Below, piece after piece: positions 16,317-23,326 of a stretch of 43,782 nt of DNA. Position 1 is the stretch's first letter. Each line of letters starts with the position of its first letter. The DNA is taken from assembly GCF_001514305.1 (NCBI RefSeq), contig NZ_KQ949077.1, positions 407,516 through 451,297 on the forward strand. The letters are read 5' to 3'. The notes under the pieces are model-generated. The model ran no database searches and had not been told where the DNA came from. It saw only the letters and a program-made list of their open reading frames with translations. This DNA is from Streptomyces dysideae (lineage in GTDB: Bacteria > Actinomycetota > Actinomycetes > Streptomycetales > Streptomycetaceae). The translations under genes and the position numbers were made by a program.

Positions 16317-17495
16317 TTACTTCGCAGCCGCGAGCTCGGCGGCCTTGTCGGCCGCGCCGTCCATGGTGTCCACGCGCTGGACCAGCGGGTGGTTGGCGTC
16401 GGAGAGGATCTGACGACCCAGCTCGGCGTTGTTGCCGTCCAGCCGGACGACGAGCGGCTTGGTGACGTCCTCGCCGCGGTCCTCCAGGAGCTTCAGCGCC
16501 TGCACGATGCCGTTGGCGACCTCGTCGCAGGCGGTGATGCCGCCGAAGACGTTGACGAACACGGACTTGACGTCCGGGTCGCCGAGGATGATCTCCAGGC
16601 CGTTCGCCATGACGGCCGCGGAGGCGCCGCCGCCGATGTCGAGGAAGTTGGCGGGCTTGACCCCACCGTGCGCCTCACCGGCGTACGCGACGACGTCCAG
16701 GGTGCTCATGACGAGACCCGCGCCGTTGCCGATGATGCCGACCTCACCGTCGAGCTTGACGTAGTTGAGGTTCTTCTCCTTGGCCGCGGCCTCGAGCGGG
16801 TTGGCCGCCGCCTTGTCCTGCAGGGCCTCGTGCTCCGGCTGACGGAACTCGGCGTTCTCGTCCAGGGAGACCTTGCCGTCGAGGGCGATGACGTCGCCGG
16901 AGGCGACCTTGGCCAGCGGGTTGACCTCGACGAGGAGGGCGTCCTCCTCGATGAAGGTCTTCCACAGCGTCACGAGGACGTTGACGACCTTGTCGGCCAC
17001 CTCGGCCGGGAACTTCGCGGCCGCGACGATCTCGCGGGCCTTCTCCTCGGTGACACCCTCGTTGGCGTCGATCGGCGTCTTGGCGACGGCCTCCGGACGG
17101 CTGGCCGCCACCTCCTCGATCTCCACGCCGCCCTCGACGGACGCGATGGAGAGGAAGGTGCGGTTGGCACGGTCGAGGAGGAAGGAGACGTAGTACTCCT
17201 CCAGGATCTCCGGGGCCGTCTCGGCGATCATCACCTTGTGGACCGTGTGGCCCTTGATGTCCATGCCGAGGATGTCCGTCGCGCGGGCGACGGCCTCGTC
17301 CGGGGTGGCGGCGAGCTTCACGCCACCGGCCTTGCCACGGCCGCCGACCTTCACCTGGGCCTTGACGACGGACTTGCCACCGAGGCGCTCAGTGGCTGCG
17401 CGGGCCGCCTCAGGCGTGTCGATGACTTCACCGGCCAGCACCGGTACATCGTGCTTGGCGAAGAGGTCCCTCGCCTGGTACTCGAACAGGTCCAC
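16317..17495 (-). CDS. sucC: Succinyl-CoA synthetase beta subunit
   Basis: The 392-residue beta subunit carries an ATP-grasp fold. The N-terminus [20 protein letters not shown] is typical, followed by [20 protein letters not shown] (nucleotide site), [20 protein letters not shown] (metal-binding region) and [18 protein letters not shown]. Full family length. GGGACGGA lies just upstream of the ATG. First gene of the sucCD operon. Confidence 0.98.
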   Translation of the reverse strand: MDLFEYQARDLFAKHDVPVLAGEVIDTPEAARAATERLGGKSVVKAQVKVGGRGKAGGVKLAATPDEAVARATDILGMDIKGHTVHKVMIAETAPEILEEYYVSFLLDRANRTFLSIASVEGGVEIEEVAASRPEAVAKTPIDANEGVTEEKAREIVAAAKFPAEVADKVVNVLVTLWKTFIEEDALLVEVNPLAKVASGDVIALDGKVSLDENAEFRQPEHEALQDKAAANPLEAAAKEKNLNYVKLDGEVGIIGNGAGLVMSTLDVVAYAGEAHGGVKPANFLDIGGGASAAVMANGLEIILGDPDVKSVFVNVFGGITACDEVANGIVQALKLLEDRGEDVTKPLVVRLDGNNAELGRQILSDANHPLVQRVDTMDGAADKAAELAAAK

Positions 17496-17734
17496 GCGCT
17501 TCCGTCCCTATCAGTGATCTCGCGGTTCGTTGTCTGCGTGGGCGTGCCGCGAGGGCAACGTGACGTCCGCCGTCTGTCAGTCACAAGGGAGGCGCACACG
17601 GTGTCCGAGCGCGCGGCATGTCCGTCTCGCAGGTTATCGCCGCTCGCCGGGGGTCTCTAAATCGCGGGTCACACCTGAGCGGTGATACCTGTCACACGAT
17701 GCCGAAATCACTGGCACAGAGTGCCGGACGTGCA

Positions 17735-17770
17735 GGACCTCACCGGGTTGGGGTTGACCCGGTGAGGTCC
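17735..17770. terminator. Strong 14-bp hairpin
   Basis: GGACCTCACCGGGT / ACCCGGTGAGGTCC form a perfect 14-bp stem with loop TGGGGTTG. It lies 213 bases beyond the stop of the secreted repeat protein (minus strand) and about 240 bases upstream of sucC, so it probably isolates sucC from read-through. Confidence 0.8.
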
Positions 17771-17817
17771 CTTGAACAGCCCGAAGAGGCACGAATGGGC
17801 CGCCCCTGGCGGGCTCT

Positions 17818-17855
17818 GGCCGGGTGATCCCCACCCCAATGGGAATCACCCGGCC
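17818..17855. terminator. 11-bp hairpin after the repeat-protein gene
   Basis: GGCCGGGTGAT / ATCACCCGGCC pair perfectly around a 16-base loop, about 130 bases downstream of the 17983 stop on the minus strand. Confidence 0.6.
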
Positions 17856-17982
17856 GTTCCGCGGGCCGACGGCCGGACGGACCGACGGTTTTCGGCCGTC
17901 CGTGGCCTTCGACCTCGCGGAGTCGGTCGGACGCCGTGCCACATCCGTGGGGTGCGGATACGGCGATCGGGTGTCGGGAAGG

Positions 17983-20451
17983 TCAGACGCCGTACGTGTT
18001 GCTGTACGTGCTGCCGTACTGCGCGTTCTGCAGATAGCCCGGGGTGATCGACTGGGCGACGCCCTGCGCACCGGCGACGGCGTTCCCGGCGAGCGGGCCG
18101 GTGGTGTCCTGGACGATCCCGGTCAGGTCCTGCGCGAAGGGGACGGCCTGCCCGGCCACGCCGTACACGAACGGGTCGGCCTCACCGGCCACGCCGTACG
18201 CGAAGGACTGGGCGTCACCCCCGACGCCGTACGCCAGCGTCGTGGCGCCGCCGCCGACGCCCTGCACCACCGGGCTGACGGTGTCCACGACGGTGTCGAC
18301 GAGGGGCTGCACGGCACCGGTGACGCCGTACGCGAACGGCTGCGCCTCGCCCACGACGCCCTCGCCGAAGGGCACGGCCTGCCCGGCCACGCCGTACACG
18401 AACGGGTCGGCCTCACCGGCCACGCCGTACGCGAAGGGCTGGACGTCACCCGTGACGCCGTACGCCACCGCACCCGCGTCCGCGACCGCCTGCCCGGCGA
18501 CCGGCACGACGCCGTGCACCGCGGTGTCCGCGACGGGCGGCAGTACGGCGCCCGTGCCATCGGCGGCGAGATGACCGGTCAGACCGGTGGCGTAGGGGGG
18601 TACGTCCGTGGCGACGCCGTTCGCGACGGTCTGCACGTCGGAGACGGCCCCGTAGGCGACCGGCTGGACGTCCGCGAACGCGCCGGTGGCGAGGTGCTGG
18701 ACGTCGGCGGCCGCACCGTGGGCCACGGGCTGCACGCCCTGCACGACTCCACCGGCGACCGGCTGCACGCCCGCGACGGCACCGGCGGCGACCGGCTGGA
18801 CACCGGAAACGGCCCCGTAGGCGACCGGCTGCACGCCCTGGACGGCACCGGCGGCGACCGGCTGGACACCGGAGACGGCCCCGTAGGCGACCGGCTGCAC
18901 GCCCTGGACGGCACCGGCGGCGACCGGCTGGACGTCGGCGACGACGCCGTACGCCAGGGCGGTGGCGGCGTCCACGGTGTGCCCGGCGGAACCCGCGACG
19001 CCGGCGACCGCGCCGTGCGCGACGGGTACGACACCGTCGACCGCGTGGCCGGCGACCGGGCTCACGCCATCCACCGTGCCACCGGCGACCGAGGTCACGC
19101 CGCTCACGGCGCCGCCGGCCACCGGCGTCACGCCGTCCACCGCATGCCCGGCGACCGGGGCGACCCCGGCCACGGTGCCGGTGGCGGCGGGCACGACTCC
19201 GGCGACGGCATGCTCGACGGTCGGCCGTACCTGCCCGACGGCCTGCCCGGCAACCGGCAGCACACCGTCCACAGCAGCACCGGCCACCGGCGGAACGGCC
19301 GCGACAGCGGTCTGCTCCACGACCGGGGTGACCTTGCCAGGCACGGCGCCGATGGTGCCGACGGCCTGCTGCTGAACGCCGGTGACGGATCCGGTGGCCT
19401 GCTGCTGCACACCCGTGACGGTCCCGACGGCCTGCTGCTGAACGCCGGTGACGGATCCGGTGGCCTGCTGCTGCACACCCGTGACGGTCCCGACGGCCTG
19501 CTGCTGAACGCCGGTGACGGATCCGGTGGCCTGCTGCTGCACACCCGTGACGGTCCCGACGGCCTGCTGCTGAACGCCGCCCACCGTGCCGACGACCCTC
19601 TGCTGCACACCACCGACGGTGCCGGTGACATGGCTCGGGACGGAGGAGACGGTGGCCTCGGCGGCCGCCTTGACCTTGCCGGCCTCGCCGTCAGCCGTGG
19701 CGGCGAGGCCTGCGCCCCGGGCCTCGGCACCGGTGACCGTGGTCTGCGCGGTGCCGTGCGCGCCCGCCGCGGTGCGGCCCGCGCCCACGGCGGCGTACTG
19801 CGCCTTCGTCCGCACGACGCCCTCGACGCCCTGCGCCTGGGAACGCGCCGCCACCTGCGTGCCCTGCAGCTTCGTCTGCGCGGCGGCGAGCGCCCGCTCC
19901 AGTTCGGGGGCGAAAACGGCGAGCGGGCCGAAGAGGTAGTCGATGGCATCCCCGGGCGCGGTCGGGACGTCCTTCGCGTCGGTGACGACATCGTGGACGG
20001 CCGTGGCGGCCTCGCCCTTGACCTTGGCGGCGGCCTTCTCCACCGCCTTGTCCGCGCGGGCGGCCTTGGCGCCCTGGATGACCTGGGCGGCACCACCCTT
20101 GGCCTTGGCCGAGGACGTGACACCGACCTCGGCGTCGACGTAGCGGCGGGCCTGGTCGGCGGTGGTCGTCGGGGTGGTGGGTGCGGTCTGCCGCACGGTC
20201 TCGGTGGTGCTGGTCGCGGCGCTGGTGACGCCGGTGACGGTGTCCGTCACGTCGGAGACGACGCCGTCGACGGTGTCGGCGACCGTGCCGAGCAGATCGG
20301 TGTCACCGGCGGCGTCCGTGGTGTCGGTCGCGTCCGGTGCGGAGAGGGCGGAGGCGGGCAGTTCGTCCGCGCTGGCGACGGTGGAACCGAGCGCCCAGGC
20401 GCCGGTGACACCGGCGGCTATGACGATGGAACGGCGGATGTTCTTGTTCAT
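17983..20451 (-). CDS. Secreted hendecad (11-residue) repeat protein
   Basis: The 822-residue protein has a Sec signal peptide (IVIAAGVTGAWALGSTV, ASA|DE). Residues about 45-270 are Ala/Thr/Val-rich with charged helices. From residue about 277 to about 777 it is an unbroken array of about 45 eleven-residue units: GTVTGVQQQAT/GSVTGVQQQAV (277-364), then xPVAGxAVDGV, GAVQGVQPVAY (about 376-617), and YGVAGEADPFV/YGVAGQAVPFG (about 662-771). The register slips by two residues once, near 620-640. It ends in a Tyr/Asn-rich tail (GYLQNAQYGSTYSNTYGV) with no sortase motif or membrane helix. I know no named family for it. It follows another secreted low-complexity gene on the same strand after 267 bases, in which a hairpin AGACCTG/CAGGTCT lies near 20667-20696. 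Confidence 0.85.
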   Translation of the reverse strand: MNKNIRRSIVIAAGVTGAWALGSTVASADELPASALSAPDATDTTDAAGDTDLLGTVADTVDGVVSDVTDTVTGVTSAATSTTETVRQTAPTTPTTTADQARRYVDAEVGVTSSAKAKGGAAQVIQGAKAARADKAVEKAAAKVKGEAATAVHDVVTDAKDVPTAPGDAIDYLFGPLAVFAPELERALAAAQTKLQGTQVAARSQAQGVEGVVRTKAQYAAVGAGRTAAGAHGTAQTTVTGAEARGAGLAATADGEAGKVKAAAEATVSSVPSHVTGTVGGVQQRVVGTVGGVQQQAVGTVTGVQQQATGSVTGVQQQAVGTVTGVQQQATGSVTGVQQQAVGTVTGVQQQATGSVTGVQQQAVGTIGAVPGKVTPVVEQTAVAAVPPVAGAAVDGVLPVAGQAVGQVRPTVEHAVAGVVPAATGTVAGVAPVAGHAVDGVTPVAGGAVSGVTSVAGGTVDGVSPVAGHAVDGVVPVAHGAVAGVAGSAGHTVDAATALAYGVVADVQPVAAGAVQGVQPVAYGAVSGVQPVAAGAVQGVQPVAYGAVSGVQPVAAGAVAGVQPVAGGVVQGVQPVAHGAAADVQHLATGAFADVQPVAYGAVSDVQTVANGVATDVPPYATGLTGHLAADGTGAVLPPVADTAVHGVVPVAGQAVADAGAVAYGVTGDVQPFAYGVAGEADPFVYGVAGQAVPFGEGVVGEAQPFAYGVTGAVQPLVDTVVDTVSPVVQGVGGGATTLAYGVGGDAQSFAYGVAGEADPFVYGVAGQAVPFAQDLTGIVQDTTGPLAGNAVAGAQGVAQSITPGYLQNAQYGSTYSNTYGV
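19360..19557. repeat. 66-bp tandem repeat x3 inside the hendecad gene
   Basis: Copies starting at 19360, 19426 and 19492 are nearly identical over 66 bases (two 11-residue units each). A fourth begins to diverge at 19558. Similar 66-base units occur near 18770-18940, and a long repeat near 18142 recurs about 231 bases away (7 x 33) at about 18373. All spacings are multiples of 33 bases, so expansion keeps the reading frame. Confidence 0.85.
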
Positions 20452-20718
20452 GCGTGCGTCAGATCCCTAGATCTTTGGGTGCTCCGAAGATCCGCGGCTT
20501 CCGTGCCGTACCGGAGGTTCGGGACGGAGATTCCGGGACTTCGAAGGGCTGGGGACAGTCCGGCAGCGGTTTCCGGGCGTGGTCCGGGGGGTGGGAGACC
20601 AAGGGGCTCGGATACGGCTCCGGCGGCTTTCGTCCGGAGCAAGGGGGCGTCCAGACGGGCGGGCAGACCTGTTCCGCCCCCGCGCGGCAGGTCTACGGCG
20701 GGGGAAGGGCCGGCCGGC

Positions 20719-21687
20719 CTAGGCGGGGGAAACCGGAATGTCCCGGTGCCTGTCCCGGATCTCGTCCGCGTCGACGCGCGCGGCGGCGCCGGGCACGAGC
20801 CGCAGGGGCGCCCGGTGGTTCAGGGAGACGGCGTGCGCGTCGCCGCCGTGCCGCGACGAGTTACTGTCGATCGCGGAGTGGTTGATCAGCGCACCGTCCG
20901 GGTGATCGGCGGGCGCATGGTGCGCGGGGGCGTACCCGGTGGGCGCGGCGCGGTGGGCGCCGGTGCGGTTCGTGGAGCCGCGGTGCGCTCCGGTGTCGGC
21001 CAACGGCCCGTGGACGGCGGTCGCGGTCGCCGTCTCGGAACGCCGTCTCCCGTCGTCATCGTGTCCGTCGCCCGACGAGGAGGGCATGGTGGAGCCGGGC
21101 TGCGGCGCCGTGGTGATGGGCGCGGGCAGCGTCTGTCCGGGCAGTGCGGGCAGCCCCGGGAGGCCGGGGAGTTCCGGCGGCTCCGGGACGTCCGGCCAAC
21201 CCGGGGCGTCCGGCCAGCCCGGTGCCGACGGCGACTCGGGCATCGTCGGCAGGGCAGGCAGCGACGACAGCGGCGGCACCTTCTCCCGCACCTCGGCCAA
21301 GCCCTCGGTCACGGTCCCGACCACATCACCGACCGGCCGCAGGACACGCTCGGTCACCGGGCCGTTGTCCTGAGGAGCGTTGCCCTGGGGAACGCGGGGC
21401 TCGGCCGGGACACTCACCAACTCCTCGACCGCGCTCCGCGTGGATGAGTTGGATGAGTTGGAGGAGTTGGAGGAGGTGGGGGACGTGGGCGAGGACATGG
21501 TCGAACCGACGGATGTCACCGTCGTACCGACCGCCGGCGCCCCGTCCGCCGCATGCGCCTGCTCCCCGCAGAGGAACCCGAGCGCGAACAACCCACCCAC
21601 CAGCAGCACCACTTGCAGCGCACGCCGCCCGGCCGCCGCGCGCAGGACGCGCAGAGCGGCTCCGGGCAGAGCGGCCGGCCAGGTCAA
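20719..21687 (-). CDS. Secreted Pro/Ser/His-rich low-complexity protein
   Basis: The 322-residue protein begins at a TTG at 21687 with GGGAGGA about 12 bases upstream. A signal peptide or N-terminal anchor is present (ALQVVLLVGGLFALGFLC, EQAHA|A). The rest is low-complexity: SSNSSNSSNSS near residue 75, a helix VTERVLRPVGDVVGTVTEGL, a proline-rich segment (PELPGLPGLPALPGQTLPAP) and a His/Asn/Asp-rich C-terminus. It is not a recognised family. Order and strand suggest it belongs with the downstream hendecad gene, possibly as two wall- or spore-surface proteins. Confidence 0.7.
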   Translation of the reverse strand: MTWPAALPGAALRVLRAAAGRRALQVVLLVGGLFALGFLCGEQAHAADGAPAVGTTVTSVGSTMSSPTSPTSSNSSNSSNSSTRSAVEELVSVPAEPRVPQGNAPQDNGPVTERVLRPVGDVVGTVTEGLAEVREKVPPLSSLPALPTMPESPSAPGWPDAPGWPDVPEPPELPGLPGLPALPGQTLPAPITTAPQPGSTMPSSSGDGHDDDGRRRSETATATAVHGPLADTGAHRGSTNRTGAHRAAPTGYAPAHHAPADHPDGALINHSAIDSNSSRHGGDAHAVSLNHRAPLRLVPGAAARVDADEIRDRHRDIPVSPA

Positions 21688-22004
21688 CAGGGAACGGGTC
21701 CTCCCGTGCGGCGGAACGAATGACGAACCTACGAAGTACGCGTGACGAGCAGTCGAGCAGTCGAGCAGTCGAGCTGACGAGCAGACGAGCGACGAGTCGG
21801 CGTTACGCGGTACGGACGAGCGGAGCTACGGCGCACCGCTGACGAGGCGTCGATACTCGCACGGCCCTCCTGAGGTTGCGCAAGCCCCCCGCTACCGATG
21901 CGTACTCATGTCCGTTTTGCTGGCCGAAGCCGGTGTCACCGGGTCGACAAATCCCCCTGGAACAGCCCCCTCCGTCCCCTCCTCGCACCGCCCTCGCACC
22001 ACCC
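21688..22004. other. 317-base spacer with short tandem repeats
   Basis: The spacer separates two minus-strand genes. At about 21748-21790 the octamer-like unit GAGCAGTC repeats three times in tandem, followed by degenerate GACGAGC copies. No gene is seen. The side near 22000 is C-rich on the plus strand. It probably carries the promoter for the Pro-rich gene. Confidence 0.5.
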
Positions 22005-23171
22005 TCACACCGTGTCCGGCACCGGAATCGGCCGCTTCTCGATCGCCGCCGCCATTACCTCCGGGAACAGATCGGGCGTACAGGCGAAGGTCGGCGCACC
22101 CAGCGCGGCGAGTGCGGCGGCGTGCTCCCGGTCGTACGCGGGCGCCCCCTCGTCCGACAGCGCGAGCAGCGCCACGAACTGCACTCCGGACGCCTTCATC
22201 GCCGCGACCCGCTTCAGCATCTCGTTCCGTATGCCGCCCTCGTACAGGTCGCTGATCAGCACGACCACCGTCTCGGCGGGCCGGGTGATCTGCGACTGGC
22301 AGTACGCGAGCGCCCGGTTGATGTCCGTACCGCCGCCGAGCTGGGTGCCGAACAGCACGTCGACCGGATCGTCGAGCTGGTCGGTGAGGTCGACGACCGC
22401 CGTGTCGAAGACGACGAGCCGGGTGCTGATGGACCGCATGGACGCCAGCACCGCCCCGAACACGGAGGCGTAGACGACGGATGCCGCCATTGACCCGGAC
22501 TGGTCGATGCAGAGGATGACCTCCTTCTTCACGGACTGCGACGCCCGCCCGTACCCGATGAGCCGCTCCGGCACGATCGTGCGGTACTCCGGCAGGTAGT
22601 GCTTGAGGTTGTCCGCGATGGTGCGGTTCCAGTCGATGTCGTGGTGGCGCGGCCGGCTGATACGCGCGCTGCGGTCCAGGGCCCCGGTGAGCGTGGCCCG
22701 CGTGCGCGTGGCGAGCCGCTTCTCCAGGTCCTCGACAACCTTGCGTACGACGGCCCGTGCCGTCTCCTTCGTCGTCTCCGGCATCGCCTTGTTCAGCGAG
22801 AGCAGCGTGCCGACCAGGTGCACGTCGGCCTCGACCGCCTCCAGCATCTCCGGCTCCAGCAGCAGCGCGGACAGGCCGAGCCGGTCGATGGCGTCGCGCT
22901 GCATGACCTGGACGACGGAGGAGGGGAAGTACGTCCGGATGTCCCCGAGCCACCGCGCCACGGACGGCGCCGACGCCCCGAGCCCCGCCGAACGGTCCTT
23001 CCCGCTCCGCGGTTTGTCTCCCTTGCCGTAGAGCGCGGCGAGCGTCCCGTCCATCGCGGCGTCCCGCCCGGAGAGCGTGCATCCCGTGCCGTCGGCGCTG
23101 TCGCCGCCGAGCACGAGCCGCCAGCGCCGCAGCCGCTCCTGTGCCGCCGGATCCATCGACTCGGCCGTCAT
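22005..23171 (-). CDS. VWA-domain protein (CoxE/YehP-like) of the MoxR-DUF5682 operon
   Basis: The 388-residue protein starts at an ATG that overlaps the stop of a 52-aa ORF (ATGA). The N-terminal about 200 residues are helical (RLRRWRLVLGG, LLLEPEMLEAVEADVHLVGT, ETARAVVRKVVEDLEKRLAT). A von Willebrand A domain follows with an intact MIDAS: DQSGSM at 223-228, GGGTDINRAL with the Thr, and VLISDLYEGG with the Asp. MoxR-VWA pairs act as ATP-driven chaperones in which VWA binds clients through its metal site. It is the last gene of the minus-strand operon. I recall E. coli YehP as a counterpart. Confidence 0.9.
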   Translation of the reverse strand: MTAESMDPAAQERLRRWRLVLGGDSADGTGCTLSGRDAAMDGTLAALYGKGDKPRSGKDRSAGLGASAPSVARWLGDIRTYFPSSVVQVMQRDAIDRLGLSALLLEPEMLEAVEADVHLVGTLLSLNKAMPETTKETARAVVRKVVEDLEKRLATRTRATLTGALDRSARISRPRHHDIDWNRTIADNLKHYLPEYRTIVPERLIGYGRASQSVKKEVILCIDQSGSMAASVVYASVFGAVLASMRSISTRLVVFDTAVVDLTDQLDDPVDVLFGTQLGGGTDINRALAYCQSQITRPAETVVVLISDLYEGGIRNEMLKRVAAMKASGVQFVALLALSDEGAPAYDREHAAALAALGAPTFACTPDLFPEVMAAAIEKRPIPVPDTV

Positions 23172-23326
23172 CCGCGCACCCCCGTACGAAGCCGTTCCCA
23201 CAGGGGGATCACCGGCACGGTCGTCGTCCGCCCGTCTGCCGCCCGGATCTCCTGCCCGTCCCTGACGACCTCCACTGCCCCGGACCGCTCGCATGCCCTC
23301 GGCTCCCTGAGCCCGTCGACCGTCAT
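23168..23326 (-). CDS. 52-residue conserved-looking small protein coupled to both neighbours
   Basis: The ATG at 23326 overlaps the DUF5682 stop (ATGA), and the TGA at 23168-23170 overlaps the VWA start (ATGA). The frame fills the 151-base gap exactly. The product starts MTVDGLREPRACERSGAVEV, contains VRDGQEIRAADGRTTTVPVI and ends PLWERLRTGVRG. It looks like a small beta-rich piece followed by a helix. The double 4-base overlaps are strong evidence that it is translated. No family is recognised. It may be a linker or adaptor between the DUF5682 protein and the VWA protein. Confidence 0.75.
   Translation of the reverse strand: MTVDGLREPRACERSGAVEVVRDGQEIRAADGRTTTVPVIPLWERLRTGVRG

Larger units (their letters stand above)
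17496..17982. other. 487-base spacer upstream of sucC
   Basis: No convincing gene is seen. It must contain the sucCD promoter (minus strand), with the ribosome site near 17500. The middle holds two hairpins annotated separately, which close the minus-strand gene that ends at 17983. TCACAC is repeated 28 bases apart at about 17670-17698. Confidence 0.6.

Noticed and set aside
15543..17660. 705-codon plus-strand frame opposite sucC and sucD
   Set aside because: It is antisense to two unmistakable TCA-cycle genes and its product is Arg/Asp/Leu/Val/Gly-rich with no domain.
18142..19600. CRISPR array
   Set aside because: The repeats are contiguous, coding and multiples of 33 bases, with no unique spacers and no cas genes.
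17824..21447. 1207-codon open frame on the plus strand opposite the hendecad gene
   Set aside because: It is an antisense shadow of repetitive GC-biased codons. It has no ribosome site, its product is repetitive Gly/Asp/Arg, and the minus-strand frame has signal peptide and regular repeats.
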